Of a DNA stretch of 23,339 nt, positions 7,030 through 14,312 are shown one piece after another. The DNA comes from an uncultured Collinsella sp. (lineage in GTDB: Bacteria > Actinomycetota > Coriobacteriia > Coriobacteriales > Coriobacteriaceae), in contig USCN01000002.1 of NCBI GenBank assembly GCA_900553165.1, forward strand, positions 1 to 23,339. Direction: 5' to 3'. Under the pieces are notes generated by a model that saw nothing but the letters and a program-made list of their open reading frames with translations, had not been told where the DNA came from and did not search any database. Numbering within the stretch: position 1 is the first letter of the stretch; every line of letters starts with the position of its first letter. The position numbers and the translations under genes were made by a program.

Positions 7030-7436
7030 TAACGAGGCGTGAAACCGTCTTCATTGGCAAGTGGGGCTCGGGCCTGGGCGTCTACGAGGCGAAAACGCGT
7101 TCCCATACGCTCGTAGGAGGCATGAAGCGCCTCGAGATGAGATAGGATATTTGCCGGAGCCCCCTGTATCTCCATCTCGACTGAGCCGTCTTCCATGTTA
7201 CGCACCCAGCCGGTGAGCGCGCGTGCCTGCGCGAGGTTGGTGTTGGTAAAGCGAAAGCCAACGCCCTGGACTTGCCCCGCCCAGCGCAGGAAATAGCGCA
7301 GGGGAGTGCCTTGAGTGGCCTCGTCGCTTGCGAGCACAGTAAGCCTGCGGCGCAGCTCGAGCTCGACGTTTGATGGTTTTTGAGGCTCTCGACTGCCGCC
7401 GGTGACGCTGGAGAAGAACGTATCGAAGAGGCCCAT
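7026..7436 (-). CDS. acyP: Acylphosphatase with N-terminal extension
   Basis: Acylphosphatase hydrolyses carboxyl-phosphate bonds such as those in acetyl phosphate or 1,3-bisphosphoglycerate. The domain occupies residues ~46-136: RYFLRWAGQVQGVGFRFTN contains the catalytic arginine (GVGFR), and GWVRNMEDGSVEMEIQG contains the catalytic asparagine (WVRN). About 45 extra residues precede it (GLFDTFFSSVTGG, then a charged stretch with LELRRRLTVLA), so the protein is 136 residues instead of the usual ~90. ATG 7436 was chosen because it begins two bases after the stop of the upstream oxidoreductase, which implies coupling; the longer frame overlaps that gene. The extension has no family I recognise. 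Confidence 0.88.
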   Translation of the reverse strand: MGLFDTFFSSVTGGSREPQKPSNVELELRRRLTVLASDEATQGTPLRYFLRWAGQVQGVGFRFTNTNLAQARALTGWVRNMEDGSVEMEIQGAPANILSHLEALHASYERMGTRFRLVDAQARAPLANEDGFTPRY

Positions 7437-7438
7437 AG

Positions 7439-8545
7439 CTATGCCTGCTTGCCTGCGTCGGCCGGGAAGGTTATGCCGGCCTGCTGGCGCACGGCATCCA
7501 TGATGCGCAGTGAGACGAGTGTGACATCGCGGTAGTGGCCAAGCTCGTGGCGTCCCGCCGGGGTCTCCCAAATCTCTTCCTTAACGTTATCGATGCCGCC
7601 GATGGCGGTGATAAAGTCTGTGAGTTCGTATTCCATAGTGTTGCTCGATTTGGGCAGGTCGAGCACGTGGCCGTTCTCGCCCTGTTCGCGCGGTGCCTCG
7701 GTCGCCGAGCCGCGTACGACGTCGCCGCGATAGTCGATGCGGACGTTGCGGGGCGTGGACAGATGGTCGATCTGGATGGTGCCACGCTCGCCTTCGATCT
7801 GTGAGGGCAGCAGATCGTTGGTGATCTTTGAATGCGCAAGCTCGACGGAGATGCGGCCTCCGCCATAGCTGGCGAGGATGGAACCGCAGCCGTCGATGGG
7901 ACCATGGGTGAGCTCTTGCGTTGAGGGATCGAGCAGCGTGGTCATGCTGGTGAGACCGGAGGGCATGCCGAAAATCTCGACCATGGGCTCGACGGTGTAG
8001 ACACCAATGTCCATGAGGGAACCCGATGCCATATTGCAGTCGAAGATATTGGTGGCGCGTCCCGCGAGAATCTCGTTGTAGCGCGAGGAATACTTGCCAA
8101 AGCGCAATGAGGCGCGGCGGATGGGGGCGATCTCGCCTAGAGCGTCCTCAATGGCGTGGAAAGCGGGATCGTGGAGGGGACGCATGGCCTCGAGGGCCAC
8201 GACACCTGCTGCCTCGGCAGCGCGGAAGACCTCCAGCGCCTGTGCTTCGGTGGCGCAGAAGGGCTTTTCGACGATAACGTGCTTACCGCCGGCGATGCAG
8301 GCGAGCGCCTGCTCGTAGTGAAGTGCGTTAGGGCTGCCGATATAGACGGCGTCGACGTCGGCGGCGGACGCAAGCTCGTCAAGTGTGGTGAAGTTGCGTT
8401 CGCCGCCGTGTTCGGCGGTAAAGGCAGCGCCGCGCTCGGCGTCGCGTGAAAGCGTTCCCACGAATGCAGCCTGGTCGTTGGCATTGACAACTTGGATAAA
8501 GTCGTCGGTGATCATGGATGTGCCGATGGTTGCGATGCGCAGCAT
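7439..8545 (-). CDS. Gfo/Idh/MocA-family NAD(P)-dependent oxidoreductase
   Basis: A 368-residue dehydrogenase of the Gfo/Idh/MocA family, which acts on sugars, inositols and related polyols with a bound nicotinamide. The N-terminal Rossmann fold starts MLRIATIGTSMITDDFI, where the glycine motif is degenerate, and the family signature VEKP (92-95) is present in KHVIVEKPFCATE. The C-terminal beta-sheet domain follows, with the GSLMDIGVYTVEPM segment. ATG 8545 is supported by GGGGG four bases upstream; a much longer upstream frame has no ribosome site. It is coupled to acyP. The substrate is unknown. A second family member lies at 15952-16971 in this window, and the two differ clearly in sequence. 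Confidence 0.9.
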   Translation of the reverse strand: MLRIATIGTSMITDDFIQVVNANDQAAFVGTLSRDAERGAAFTAEHGGERNFTTLDELASAADVDAVYIGSPNALHYEQALACIAGGKHVIVEKPFCATEAQALEVFRAAEAAGVVALEAMRPLHDPAFHAIEDALGEIAPIRRASLRFGKYSSRYNEILAGRATNIFDCNMASGSLMDIGVYTVEPMVEIFGMPSGLTSMTTLLDPSTQELTHGPIDGCGSILASYGGGRISVELAHSKITNDLLPSQIEGERGTIQIDHLSTPRNVRIDYRGDVVRGSATEAPREQGENGHVLDLPKSSNTMEYELTDFITAIGGIDNVKEEIWETPAGRHELGHYRDVTLVSLRIMDAVRQQAGITFPADAGKQA

Positions 8546-8618
8546 GTGTCCCCCTTGCGTTGTTTGGTCTACAGGATGAGTGTAGCGCGTGGGGATATAA
8601 AGCTGCGCGAAAACGCTA

Positions 8619-9104
8619 TTACAGGTCGCTCTCGTTGAAGCCGGTGTCGATATCGAGGTTACTACCGTCGGCCGCCGTGGTGGCGAGCGCATCGCAGCGC
8701 TCATTGAGCTCGTGGCCGGCATGCCCCTTAACCCAGATGAACTCAACCTTGTGCTTGCTTTTGGCGGTGAGTAGGCGCTCCCACAGGTCGCGGTTCTTGA
8801 CGGGCTGCTTGTTGGCGGTTTTCCATCCGCGCTTTTTCCAGCCGTCGATCCAGTGCTTGTTAAAGGCGTTGACGACGTACTGCGAATCGGAATGGACCTC
8901 GACCTCGCAGGGGCGGTTGAGCGCCTCGAGCGCCACGATGACCGCCATGAGCTCCATGCGGTTGTTGGTGGTCTTGGCGTAGCCGCGCGAAAGCTCGGAG
9001 GTGAAGGTCTTGCCGGCGGGGTTGGTGTATTTGAGCACGGCGCCGTAGCCGCCGCGTCCCGGATTTGATCGGGCCGAGCCGTCGGTATAGATGATGACCT
9101 TCAC
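8619..9104 (-). CDS. rnhA: Ribonuclease HI
   Basis: RNase HI cleaves the RNA strand of RNA/DNA hybrids during replication and repair. The 161-residue protein carries all four acidic catalytic residues: D8 ([13 protein letters not shown]), E51 ([10 protein letters not shown]), D73 (VHSDSQYV) and D138 (ERCDALA), with the loop histidine in KGHAGHELN. The basic handle region [24 protein letters not shown] is intact, as in E. coli-type enzymes. The start is a GTG at 9104 with AAGGA five bases upstream. TACAAT (complement of 9143-9148) is a likely -10, so it probably has its own promoter in the 99-base gap after the LysR gene. Confidence 0.95.
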   Translation of the reverse strand: MKVIIYTDGSARSNPGRGGYGAVLKYTNPAGKTFTSELSRGYAKTTNNRMELMAVIVALEALNRPCEVEVHSDSQYVVNAFNKHWIDGWKKRGWKTANKQPVKNRDLWERLLTAKSKHKVEFIWVKGHAGHELNERCDALATTAADGSNLDIDTGFNESDL

Positions 9105-9203
9105 GGGCTTCCTTTCGTTGGGTACGTTTCGTGTGAGTGACTATTGTAGCGCCATGCCCGCCGGGGGCTAGCAATCTACGATTTCTACCCCGTCTTCCGA
9201 CAG

Positions 9204-10106
9204 TTAGTTGGCATGGATGATGCGGTTGAGCTCGTCGAGGTATTGCTGCAAGAGGAGAGAGGGCTTGCGCTCGTCGTGCATGATATAGCCTACGTGCATC
9301 GTTGGGGCGTCTGCTAACGGGATCGATGCCATACCCCATTGCATTTCATTGGAGAGGACACCGGTCGACAGGGTGTAGCCGTTCGACGTGATAAGTAAGT
9401 TAGTAAGTGTTCCGCGGTCCGAGATTCGTATGTTGCGGTCGCAAGGGATATAGCTAAAAGGTTCCTCGGCGTAATAGAAGGAGTTTGAGGTTCCCTGCTC
9501 AAAGCTATAACGCGTATAGGGTGTAAGGTCGGCAAGGGACAGCTGCGGGCGGCGGGCAAGCGGGTGGCGCTCGCTAACGAAGACGTGGACCGTCGCGTCG
9601 AATAGGGGATGGAAGCTCGCGCGCGCATCGGCAAAAGCCTTCTGCAGAACGCGGGCGTTAAAGTCGTCCAGATAGAGGATGCCGATGTCGCTGCGAAATG
9701 CGCGGACGTCATCGATGATCTGCGACGTGGTGGTCTCGCGCATGATGAACTCGAACTTGCTGTCGCGGCAGCGCTCGACCACGTTGACAAAGGCCTCGAC
9801 CGAAAAGGCGTAGTGCTGGGCGGAAATGGCGAGGCGGGCTTGCGGGGTACCGCCGTCCTCGTAGCGCGCCTCGAGCATGTCGGCCTGCTCTACGACTTGG
9901 CGCGCATAGCCCAAAAGCTCGGTGCCGTCGTTGGTGAGCGTGACGCCGCGGCTGGAGCGCGTAAAGATCTCCAGGTGGAGCTCCTGTTCCAGGCTTTTGA
10001 CGGCGTTTGAGATGTTGGACTGAGCGGTATAGAGGCGCTGAGCTGCGGCGTTGATTGAGCCGGACTCTGCCACGGCAATCAGAAAACGAAGCTGCTGAAG
10101 GGTCAT
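9204..10106 (-). CDS. LysR-family transcriptional regulator next to metY
   Basis: A 300-residue LysR-type regulator. The N-terminal winged helix-turn-helix is LQQLRFLIAVAESGSINAAAQRLYTAQSNISNAVKSLEQEL, followed by the linker helix and a two-lobed co-inducer domain from about residue 88. ATG 10106 is preferred over ATG 10115, because AAGGA is at a workable distance only for the former. It is transcribed divergently from metY, and a TATC-N9-GATA site lies in the shared region, 66 bases upstream of the predicted metY start point. I therefore infer that it controls sulfur amino acid synthesis and perhaps itself, sensing a sulfur metabolite such as O-acetylhomoserine, O-acetylserine or homocysteine. 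The ligand cannot be read from the sequence. Confidence 0.9.
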   Translation of the reverse strand: MTLQQLRFLIAVAESGSINAAAQRLYTAQSNISNAVKSLEQELHLEIFTRSSRGVTLTNDGTELLGYARQVVEQADMLEARYEDGGTPQARLAISAQHYAFSVEAFVNVVERCRDSKFEFIMRETTTSQIIDDVRAFRSDIGILYLDDFNARVLQKAFADARASFHPLFDATVHVFVSERHPLARRPQLSLADLTPYTRYSFEQGTSNSFYYAEEPFSYIPCDRNIRISDRGTLTNLLITSNGYTLSTGVLSNEMQWGMASIPLADAPTMHVGYIMHDERKPSLLLQQYLDELNRIIHAN

Positions 10107-10127
10107 CGACGCCATCCTTTCGATTGC

Positions 10128-10144
10128 TATCTATAAAACCGATA
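10128..10144. promoter_or_regulatory. LysR-type recognition site TATC-N9-GATA
   Basis: TATC (10128-10131) and GATA (10141-10144) flank nine bases, fitting both T-N11-A and the stricter ATC-N9-GAT form of LysR boxes. Its centre at 10136 is 66 bases before the predicted metY start near 10202, the usual recognition-site position for LysR activators, and 22 bases from the regulator's own start codon. Confidence 0.6.
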
Positions 10145-10166
10145 ACAGGTTAGCGCTTTTAAGTGA

Positions 10167-10195
10167 TTGACCGAGCGAAACAATGCTCGTACTAT
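10167..10195 (+). promoter_or_regulatory. metY promoter
   Basis: TTGACC (10167-10172) and TACTAT (10190-10195) are separated by exactly 17 bases, a good vegetative sigma factor promoter. The predicted start near 10202 gives a 5' leader of about 177 bases before metY. Confidence 0.6.
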
Positions 10196-10201
10196 TCAAA
10201 A

Positions 10202-10378
10202 CACACAAAGGCGGTAGGTAATTAAGCCAACCACGGAACGGGATGCGAAAGGAGGCCCGCATATGAATTGCTTACCAAGACGAATGCCGGGCTCCTGTTT
10301 GCGCCCGTCGGCGTGATCAGGAGACAGCGACTTACTTCTCTCTAATTTATTAACTTTTGTTCGATCAAGGAGATCATC
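10202..10378 (+). promoter_or_regulatory. Structured metY leader with alternative hairpins
   Basis: Three mutually exclusive stems can be drawn. Stem A pairs 10213-10223 with 10266-10276 (11 bp, two G-U) and encloses a small ATGCG/CGCAT hairpin that exposes AGGAGG in its loop. Stem B pairs 10245-10262 with 10284-10302 with small bulges and hides that AGGAGG. Stem C pairs 10286-10292 with 10303-10312. No U-run follows, so control, if any, is more likely translational or Rho-dependent. It matches no SAM, cobalamin or T-box motif that I know. The metY site AAGGAG lies between two GATC halves. Confidence 0.45.
10263..10316 (+). CDS. Putative 17-aa leader peptide with two Cys codons
   Basis: ATG 10263 is preceded by an ideal AGGAGG (10250-10255) at seven bases and opens a 17-codon frame, MNCLPRRMPGSCLRPSA, ending in TGA at 10314. 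The peptide has Cys at codons 3 and 12. It sits inside the structured leader of a sulfur amino acid gene, 62 bases before metY, and its ribosome site and coding bases form parts of the competing stems. This layout is that expected of a leader peptide sensing Cys-tRNA or ribosome stalling. Cys-containing upstream frames before sulfur genes are known in other Actinobacteria, but this one is not one I recognise. It is too short for codon statistics, so it could be chance. Confidence 0.45.
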   Translation: MNCLPRRMPGSCLRPSA

Positions 10379-11689
10379 ATGAGCCAGTTCATCAACAACC
10401 CCGAGCACACCTTTGGTTTCGATACCCTGCAGCTTCACGTTGGCCAGGAGAGCGCCGATCCCGCATCCGACTCCCGCGCCGTGCCTATCTACCAGACCAC
10501 GAGCTATGTGTTCCGCAATTCCCAGCACGCCGCCGACCGCTTTGGTCTTGCCGACGCTGGTAACATCTACGGCCGTCTGACCAACTCCACCCAGGGCGTC
10601 TTCGAGGACCGTATCGCCGCACTCGAGGGCGGTGTGGCAGGTCTTGCCGTCGCCTCCGGTGCTGCTGCCATCACCTATACCCTGCAGGCTCTTGCCCAGG
10701 CCGGTGACCACGTGGTGGCTCAAAAGACCATCTACGGTGGCTCCTACAACCTGCTGGAGCATACGCTCTCCCAGTTTGGCGTCGAGACCACCTTCGTCGA
10801 TGCCCATAACCTGGAAGAGGTCGAGGGGGCCATCAAGGACAACACCACGGTCATCTATCTCGAGACGCTCGGCAACCCCAACTCCGACATCCCCAACATC
10901 GACGCTATCTCCGAGATCGCCAAGAAGCACGGTCTGCCGGTTGTCGTCGACAACACCTTCGGCACCCCGTATCTGTTCCGTCCGCTGGAGCATGGTGCCA
11001 ACATCGTCGTCCACTCCGCAACCAAGTTCATCGGCGGTCACGGCACTTCGCTGGGCGGTGTGATCGTCGACGGCGGTAACTTCGATTGGAAGGCGAGCGG
11101 AAAGTACGCCCAGATCGCTGAGCCCAACCCCTCCTACCACGGTGTTTCGTTTGCCGAGGCTGCCGGTCCCGCCGCCTTCGCAACCTATGTCCGCGCCATC
11201 CTGCTGCGTGACGAGGGCGCCTGCATCAGCCCGTTCAACGCCTGGATCCTGCTCCAGGGCACCGAGACTCTGTCGCTGCGCGTTGACCGTCATGTCGAGA
11301 ACACCAAGAAGGTCGTTGAGTTCCTGGCTGGTGACAGCCATGTCGCCAAGGTGAACCACCCGAGCCTGTCTGAGCACCCCGATCACGAGCTCTATCAGAA
11401 GTACTTCCCCAACGGCGGTGCCTCGATCTTTACCTTTGAGATTAAGGGTGGCCAGGAGGCAGCTTGGAAGTTCATCGATCAACTGCAGGTATTCTCGCTG
11501 CTCGCCAACGTGGCCGACGTCAAGTCGCTCGTCGTGCACCCGGCTACCACCACGCACTCCCAGCTCTCTGCCGAGGAGCTCGCCGAGCAGAACATCACGC
11601 CCTCCACGATCCGTCTTTCCATCGGTACCGAGAACGCCGAGGATATCATTTGGGATCTGAAGCAGGCCTTCGCCGCGCTGGACGAGTAA
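10379..11689 (+). CDS. metY: O-acetylhomoserine sulfhydrylase (PLP-dependent)
   Basis: This Cys/Met-metabolism PLP enzyme makes homocysteine from O-acetylhomoserine and sulfide, the direct sulfhydrylation route to methionine. The 436-residue length fits the MetY subgroup, which is longer than cystathionine synthases. Visible landmarks are the N-terminal [14 protein letters not shown], the YGRLTNST segment near residue 65, the PLP-binding aspartate in [11 protein letters not shown] (D191) and the Schiff-base lysine K216 in [19 protein letters not shown] precedes ATG 10379. Codon use is strongly biased toward C-ending codons compared with its neighbours, suggesting high expression. It is a single-gene unit with its own promoter, structured leader and terminator, opposite a LysR regulator. 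O-acetylserine sulfhydrylase side activity is possible. Confidence 0.93.
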   Translation: MSQFINNPEHTFGFDTLQLHVGQESADPASDSRAVPIYQTTSYVFRNSQHAADRFGLADAGNIYGRLTNSTQGVFEDRIAALEGGVAGLAVASGAAAITYTLQALAQAGDHVVAQKTIYGGSYNLLEHTLSQFGVETTFVDAHNLEEVEGAIKDNTTVIYLETLGNPNSDIPNIDAISEIAKKHGLPVVVDNTFGTPYLFRPLEHGANIVVHSATKFIGGHGTSLGGVIVDGGNFDWKASGKYAQIAEPNPSYHGVSFAEAAGPAAFATYVRAILLRDEGACISPFNAWILLQGTETLSLRVDRHVENTKKVVEFLAGDSHVAKVNHPSLSEHPDHELYQKYFPNGGASIFTFEIKGGQEAAWKFIDQLQVFSLLANVADVKSLVVHPATTTHSQLSAEELAEQNITPSTIRLSIGTENAEDIIWDLKQAFAALDE

Positions 11690-11749
11690 GGCGACTTGTG
11701 CAAGGACCCCTTGCGACTCGATAGGTATAACTACATAAAATGCCTGCTC

Positions 11750-11791
11750 AAGGCGCCCGTGCGAACAATGGTTGCACAGGCGCCTTTTTTT
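11750..11791 (+). terminator. Rho-independent terminator of metY
   Basis: AAGGCGCC-C-GTGC pairs with GCAC-A-GGCGCCTT around an 11-base loop and is followed by a run of seven Ts. It lies about 60 bases after the metY stop. Confidence 0.9.
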
Positions 11792-12002
11792 GCATAGAGC
11801 GGGTGCAAAAACAGGGTTTTTGACACGCTTTATGCATTCGAGTTGTGGAAAACTCCTGTTGAGAGGATGTGAGTTTTACGCAATTGACGTGCGCCTTTTG
11901 AGTAAAACCGCAGGTCGCGATTTGCTCGGGGTACTATGCAGCGCGATCGAATCACACGCAGCTCAAACGCAGCAAAAACGCACTACGGAGGTTTCCAGCT
12001 AC
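11792..12002 (+). other. Long leader region before the secreted-protein gene
   Basis: Together with 11690-11791 this makes a gap of more than 300 bases. After the terminator it holds an imperfect inverted repeat (AACAGGGTTTT at 11810-11820, complement at 11849-11860) and a second one (GTTTTAC/GTAAAAC, around 11873-11907). TACTAT at 11932-11937 may be a -10, but no -35 fits. GGAGG sits 11 bases before ATG 12003, a long spacing. I looked for a c-di-AMP riboswitch, common before actinobacterial wall genes, and saw none. Confidence 0.4.
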
Positions 12003-12776
12003 ATGAGGATCGATTCACGAAAACCGAAAGCCGCCGCCCTTTCCCCCGCTCTGACCGTGGCACTTTTGGCGGGCGCCGGTGCAACTGATGCCCACGCCGC
12101 AACACTGTCCGATACGGTTGGATCTACGCCGTCCGAGACGACGCTGGTACAGCCCGTTGACTATCGCGGCGATGGTTGTGGTTCCATGCAGGAGTGGAAC
12201 GCCTCGATGGAGGCCAAGCGCGATTCCCTGGAGATGCGCGCTCAGATCATCATGAACATGTACGGTGACTATGCCACCGATGACGAGCGCGCTGTGCTGC
12301 AGGGTTGCATCGACGGCGCGGGTAGCCTGTTGACGATGGGGGAGGTCGACGCCAAGTCGACCGAGCTCGATGAGCTGCGCACTGCGCTTGAGGATGCCAA
12401 GCGCGAAGCGCTCGAGGCTGCCGCCGAGGCGGAGGCTGCCGAGGTCGCCCAGGCTTCGTACTACAACGCCGGTTACACTCCGTCCTACGCGTCTGCCGCG
12501 TCCTACGCGAACGGATCGGGCCTGACGCGCTCGAGCGGCGTCAATAACTATAACGGCCGCCGCGAGACTTATTACAGCAGCAACGTTTTGTATCACCACC
12601 GCACGGGCGAATGGACACAGGATTCCGAGGGCTTTTGGCGCGATTCCGATGGTTACTACGTCGTTGCTGCGGGCGATAAGGTCCAAGGCTCCACGTTTAC
12701 CGGATCCAAGGGTGAGTGCAAGGTCTATGACTCCGGCTGCGCCGCCGGAACCACCGACTACTATACCGGTTGGTAA
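12003..12776 (+). CDS. Secreted protein with coiled coil and C-terminal surface-type domain
   Basis: A 257-residue exported protein. Residues 1-35 form a signal peptide with a basic start, a hydrophobic core (SPALTVALLAGAGA) and an Ala-x-Ala region (DAHAATLS). Residues ~115-150 form an Ala/Glu-rich coiled coil (STELDELRTALEDAKREALE). A Tyr/Ser-rich linker (~155-190) follows. The C-terminal ~60 residues, from GEWTQDSEGFW to KVYDSGCAAGTTDYYTGW, resemble the terminal domain I associate with cell-wall hydrolases of Coriobacteriia; this is from memory. Cysteines in the N-terminal half and the terminal domain may form disulfides. No catalytic NlpC/P60 Cys-His pair is visible, so it is probably a wall-associated, non-enzymatic protein. 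Function unknown. Confidence 0.75.
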   Translation: MRIDSRKPKAAALSPALTVALLAGAGATDAHAATLSDTVGSTPSETTLVQPVDYRGDGCGSMQEWNASMEAKRDSLEMRAQIIMNMYGDYATDDERAVLQGCIDGAGSLLTMGEVDAKSTELDELRTALEDAKREALEAAAEAEAAEVAQASYYNAGYTPSYASAASYANGSGLTRSSGVNNYNGRRETYYSSNVLYHHRTGEWTQDSEGFWRDSDGYYVVAAGDKVQGSTFTGSKGECKVYDSGCAAGTTDYYTGW

Positions 12777-12807
12777 TCTGCCATAAGGAAAATTGGCACA
12801 TGATGGG

Positions 12808-12855
12808 CGGGCGTCTTTACTGAGCTTTTCGGCAACGTAAAGCCGCCCGTTCTTT
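12808..12855 (+). terminator. Terminator after the secreted-protein gene
   Basis: Arms 12808-12820 and 12837-12849 pair over 13 positions with one mismatch and are followed by a T-rich TTCTTTA. Confidence 0.75.
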
Positions 12856-12965
12856 ATGTGCGTTCGAGTTAACAGAGCCCTTACCGTGGCGGTACGCTGG
12901 GCGTATGGATGCGGGGCACACTGGTTCTTGAGAAATAAGGTCTTTCTCTTGGAGGAAGTGGTCTT

Positions 12966-13172
12966 GTGAATGCTCGAGATATCGCCGTTGCCGCCGTCGC
13001 GTTGATGCTTGGCTGCCTTGGTCCCACGGCCGCGCTCGTCGCGGGCATGCAGGGGGCATGCGGGGCTGCTCCTATCGTGGTCGGCGCGCTGATCGCGGCC
13101 GCGCTGCTGGGAAGTGCGGGTGTAGTCCTTTGTCGCGACGATGAGGACCAGGCGTCGGAGTCGCAGCTCTAA
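12966..13172 (+). CDS. Small two-helix membrane protein, unknown
   Basis: A 68-residue hydrophobic protein that I do not recognise. Two membrane helices are evident, residues ~5-28 (IAVAAVALMLGCLGPTAALVAG) and ~35-56 (PIVVGALIAAALLGSAGVVLC), joined by a short Gly/Ala/Cys loop and followed by an acidic tail (RDDEDQASESQL). The start is GTG 12966, with GGAGGA nine bases upstream, which is good support for a real gene. It stands alone after the terminator of the secreted-protein gene and before a strong hairpin. Such small membrane proteins sometimes modulate transporters or envelope enzymes, but nothing here identifies a partner. Confidence 0.65.
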   Translation: MNARDIAVAAVALMLGCLGPTAALVAGMQGACGAAPIVVGALIAAALLGSAGVVLCRDDEDQASESQL

Positions 13173-13210
13173 CCGTTGTGAAGCTGATTTTTGGCCAAAG
13201 ATGAAAAAGG

Positions 13211-13246
13211 AAGCCGCCGCGAGGGGAGTGCCCCTTGCGGCGGCTT
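13211..13246 (-). terminator. Terminator shared by converging genes
   Basis: AAGCCGCCGC-G-AGGGG pairs with CCCCT-T-GCGGCGGCTT around a four-base loop. Read on the minus strand, a T-rich TTCCTTTTTC follows, so it should end the PanE-like transcript. It also lies 39 bases after the small membrane-protein gene on the plus strand. Confidence 0.85.
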
Positions 13247-13281
13247 TGCCATTGGATCTGTTGGCTGCAGTATGCCGAGCA

Positions 13282-14196
13282 CTACCAGCTGCTTTCTATT
13301 TCGCGAATCCTCTGGTAGAGCCAATCGTTTTGCGGCACTTGGATATCGTGTTTGGCGGCCAGACGGCAAATGGTGCCCGCGAACTCCTCGACTTCGGTTT
13401 TTCGTTGTGCGATGCGGTCCTGCGCCATCGAGGGCATACCGGCGGGGTCGATTCCCTCGATGAGGTGCACCATTTGCGTCAGGTCTGCCTCGGTCAGCTC
13501 AACGCCCTCGGCGTTGGCAACCGCAAGCGTCTCGCGCATGGCGGAGACAAAACAGCGGCGCTGCTCGGAGCCCGGCTCCGTGGCGCTTCCGTAGGTCCCG
13601 CCGTAGGCCATGCAGGTCTGGTTGATGCCGTCGTTGAGCATGAGTTTGGCCCACATGCGGTGCGCAATGTCGCTCTCGACGGTATGGGCGATGCCGCAGC
13701 GCGTATAGAGCTCGTCGATGGCGGTAACGGTTGCGGGCTTGGTGCCCGCTGTCGCGCCAAAGCGAATCTCGCCCGCATTGGTAAAGGTGAGCTCTCCGTT
13801 GAGGAACACGGCGTCCATGCCTTGGCAGATACCCAGGACGGTGTGCTCCCAGCCAAAGCGCTCGGCAATCTTTTGCTCGCTCGTAATGCCGTTGCACAGC
13901 GAGGCGATGAGCGTGTTGGGTCCCACGACACGCTCCATAGTCTTGAGTGCTTGGTCGAGACCGGTGGTCTTGACCGTCAGGATGACCAGATCGGCGGGCG
14001 CTGCCTCGCTGGCGCGGACGGACGTGAGATCGCAAGGCTTTCCGTTGACGGTGAGTGCATCGCCTGCGTGACGCTCAAAACGGGCGTCATCCATAACGTA
14101 TTCGACGGCGTCATTGCCGAGGGCCTTGGCAATCATGCTGCCGTAGAGCAGGCCGACGCCGCCCTTGCCGATAAAGGCGACCTTGTTGATCTGCAT
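13282..14196 (-). CDS. Ketopantoate reductase-family (ApbA/PanE) protein
   Basis: Members reduce 2-dehydropantoate to pantoate with NADPH for coenzyme A synthesis, though many paralogues act on other 2-oxoacids. The 304-residue protein starts MQINKVAFIGKGGVGLLYGS, with the Rossmann glycine motif at G10, G12 and G15. Further landmarks are the VILTVKTTGLDQAL segment with the family lysine, the ASLCNGI segment, and the C-terminal helical domain with AKLMLNDGINQTCM and the SMAQDRIAQRKTEVEEFAG block carrying active-site residues. ATG 14196 is preferred over ATG 14205, because AGGAG is nine bases away rather than adjacent. No pantothenate genes are nearby, so the exact substrate is uncertain. Confidence 0.85.
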   Translation of the reverse strand: MQINKVAFIGKGGVGLLYGSMIAKALGNDAVEYVMDDARFERHAGDALTVNGKPCDLTSVRASEAAPADLVILTVKTTGLDQALKTMERVVGPNTLIASLCNGITSEQKIAERFGWEHTVLGICQGMDAVFLNGELTFTNAGEIRFGATAGTKPATVTAIDELYTRCGIAHTVESDIAHRMWAKLMLNDGINQTCMAYGGTYGSATEPGSEQRRCFVSAMRETLAVANAEGVELTEADLTQMVHLIEGIDPAGMPSMAQDRIAQRKTEVEEFAGTICRLAAKHDIQVPQNDWLYQRIREIESSW

Positions 14197-14212
14197 GTGA
14201 ATCATCTCCTCA

Positions 14213-14240
14213 CAAAAAGGCGCCCGCGTGCGGGGCGCCT
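14213..14240 (-). terminator. Terminator after the 64-aa gene (minus strand)
   Basis: AGGCGCCC/GGGCGCCT arms (14218-14225, 14233-14240) enclose seven bases, and on the minus strand a run of Ts follows (14218-14214). It separates the 64-aa gene from the PanE-like gene. Confidence 0.85.
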
Positions 14241-14312
14241 GATGGATTGTATGCCGCTGGGGCGTGTAGCGTGCACCGGAGGCGGAATTTAGAAGAACAA
14301 ACGCATGGGAAC

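Noticed and set aside
10202..10378. A known SAM, cobalamin or T-box riboswitch before metY
   Set aside because: None of the conserved core motifs of these classes can be found; only unassigned alternative stems are visible.
10196..11557. A 453-codon minus-strand frame under metY
   Set aside because: Antisense shadow of a strongly codon-biased gene; it runs through the metY promoter and leader and has no family features.
11792..12002. A c-di-AMP (ydaO-type) riboswitch before the secreted-protein gene
   Set aside because: The conserved core sequences were not seen; only two imperfect inverted repeats are present.
13141..14292. A 383-codon plus-strand frame over the PanE-like gene
   Set aside because: Shadow of the minus-strand reductase; it crosses two terminators.
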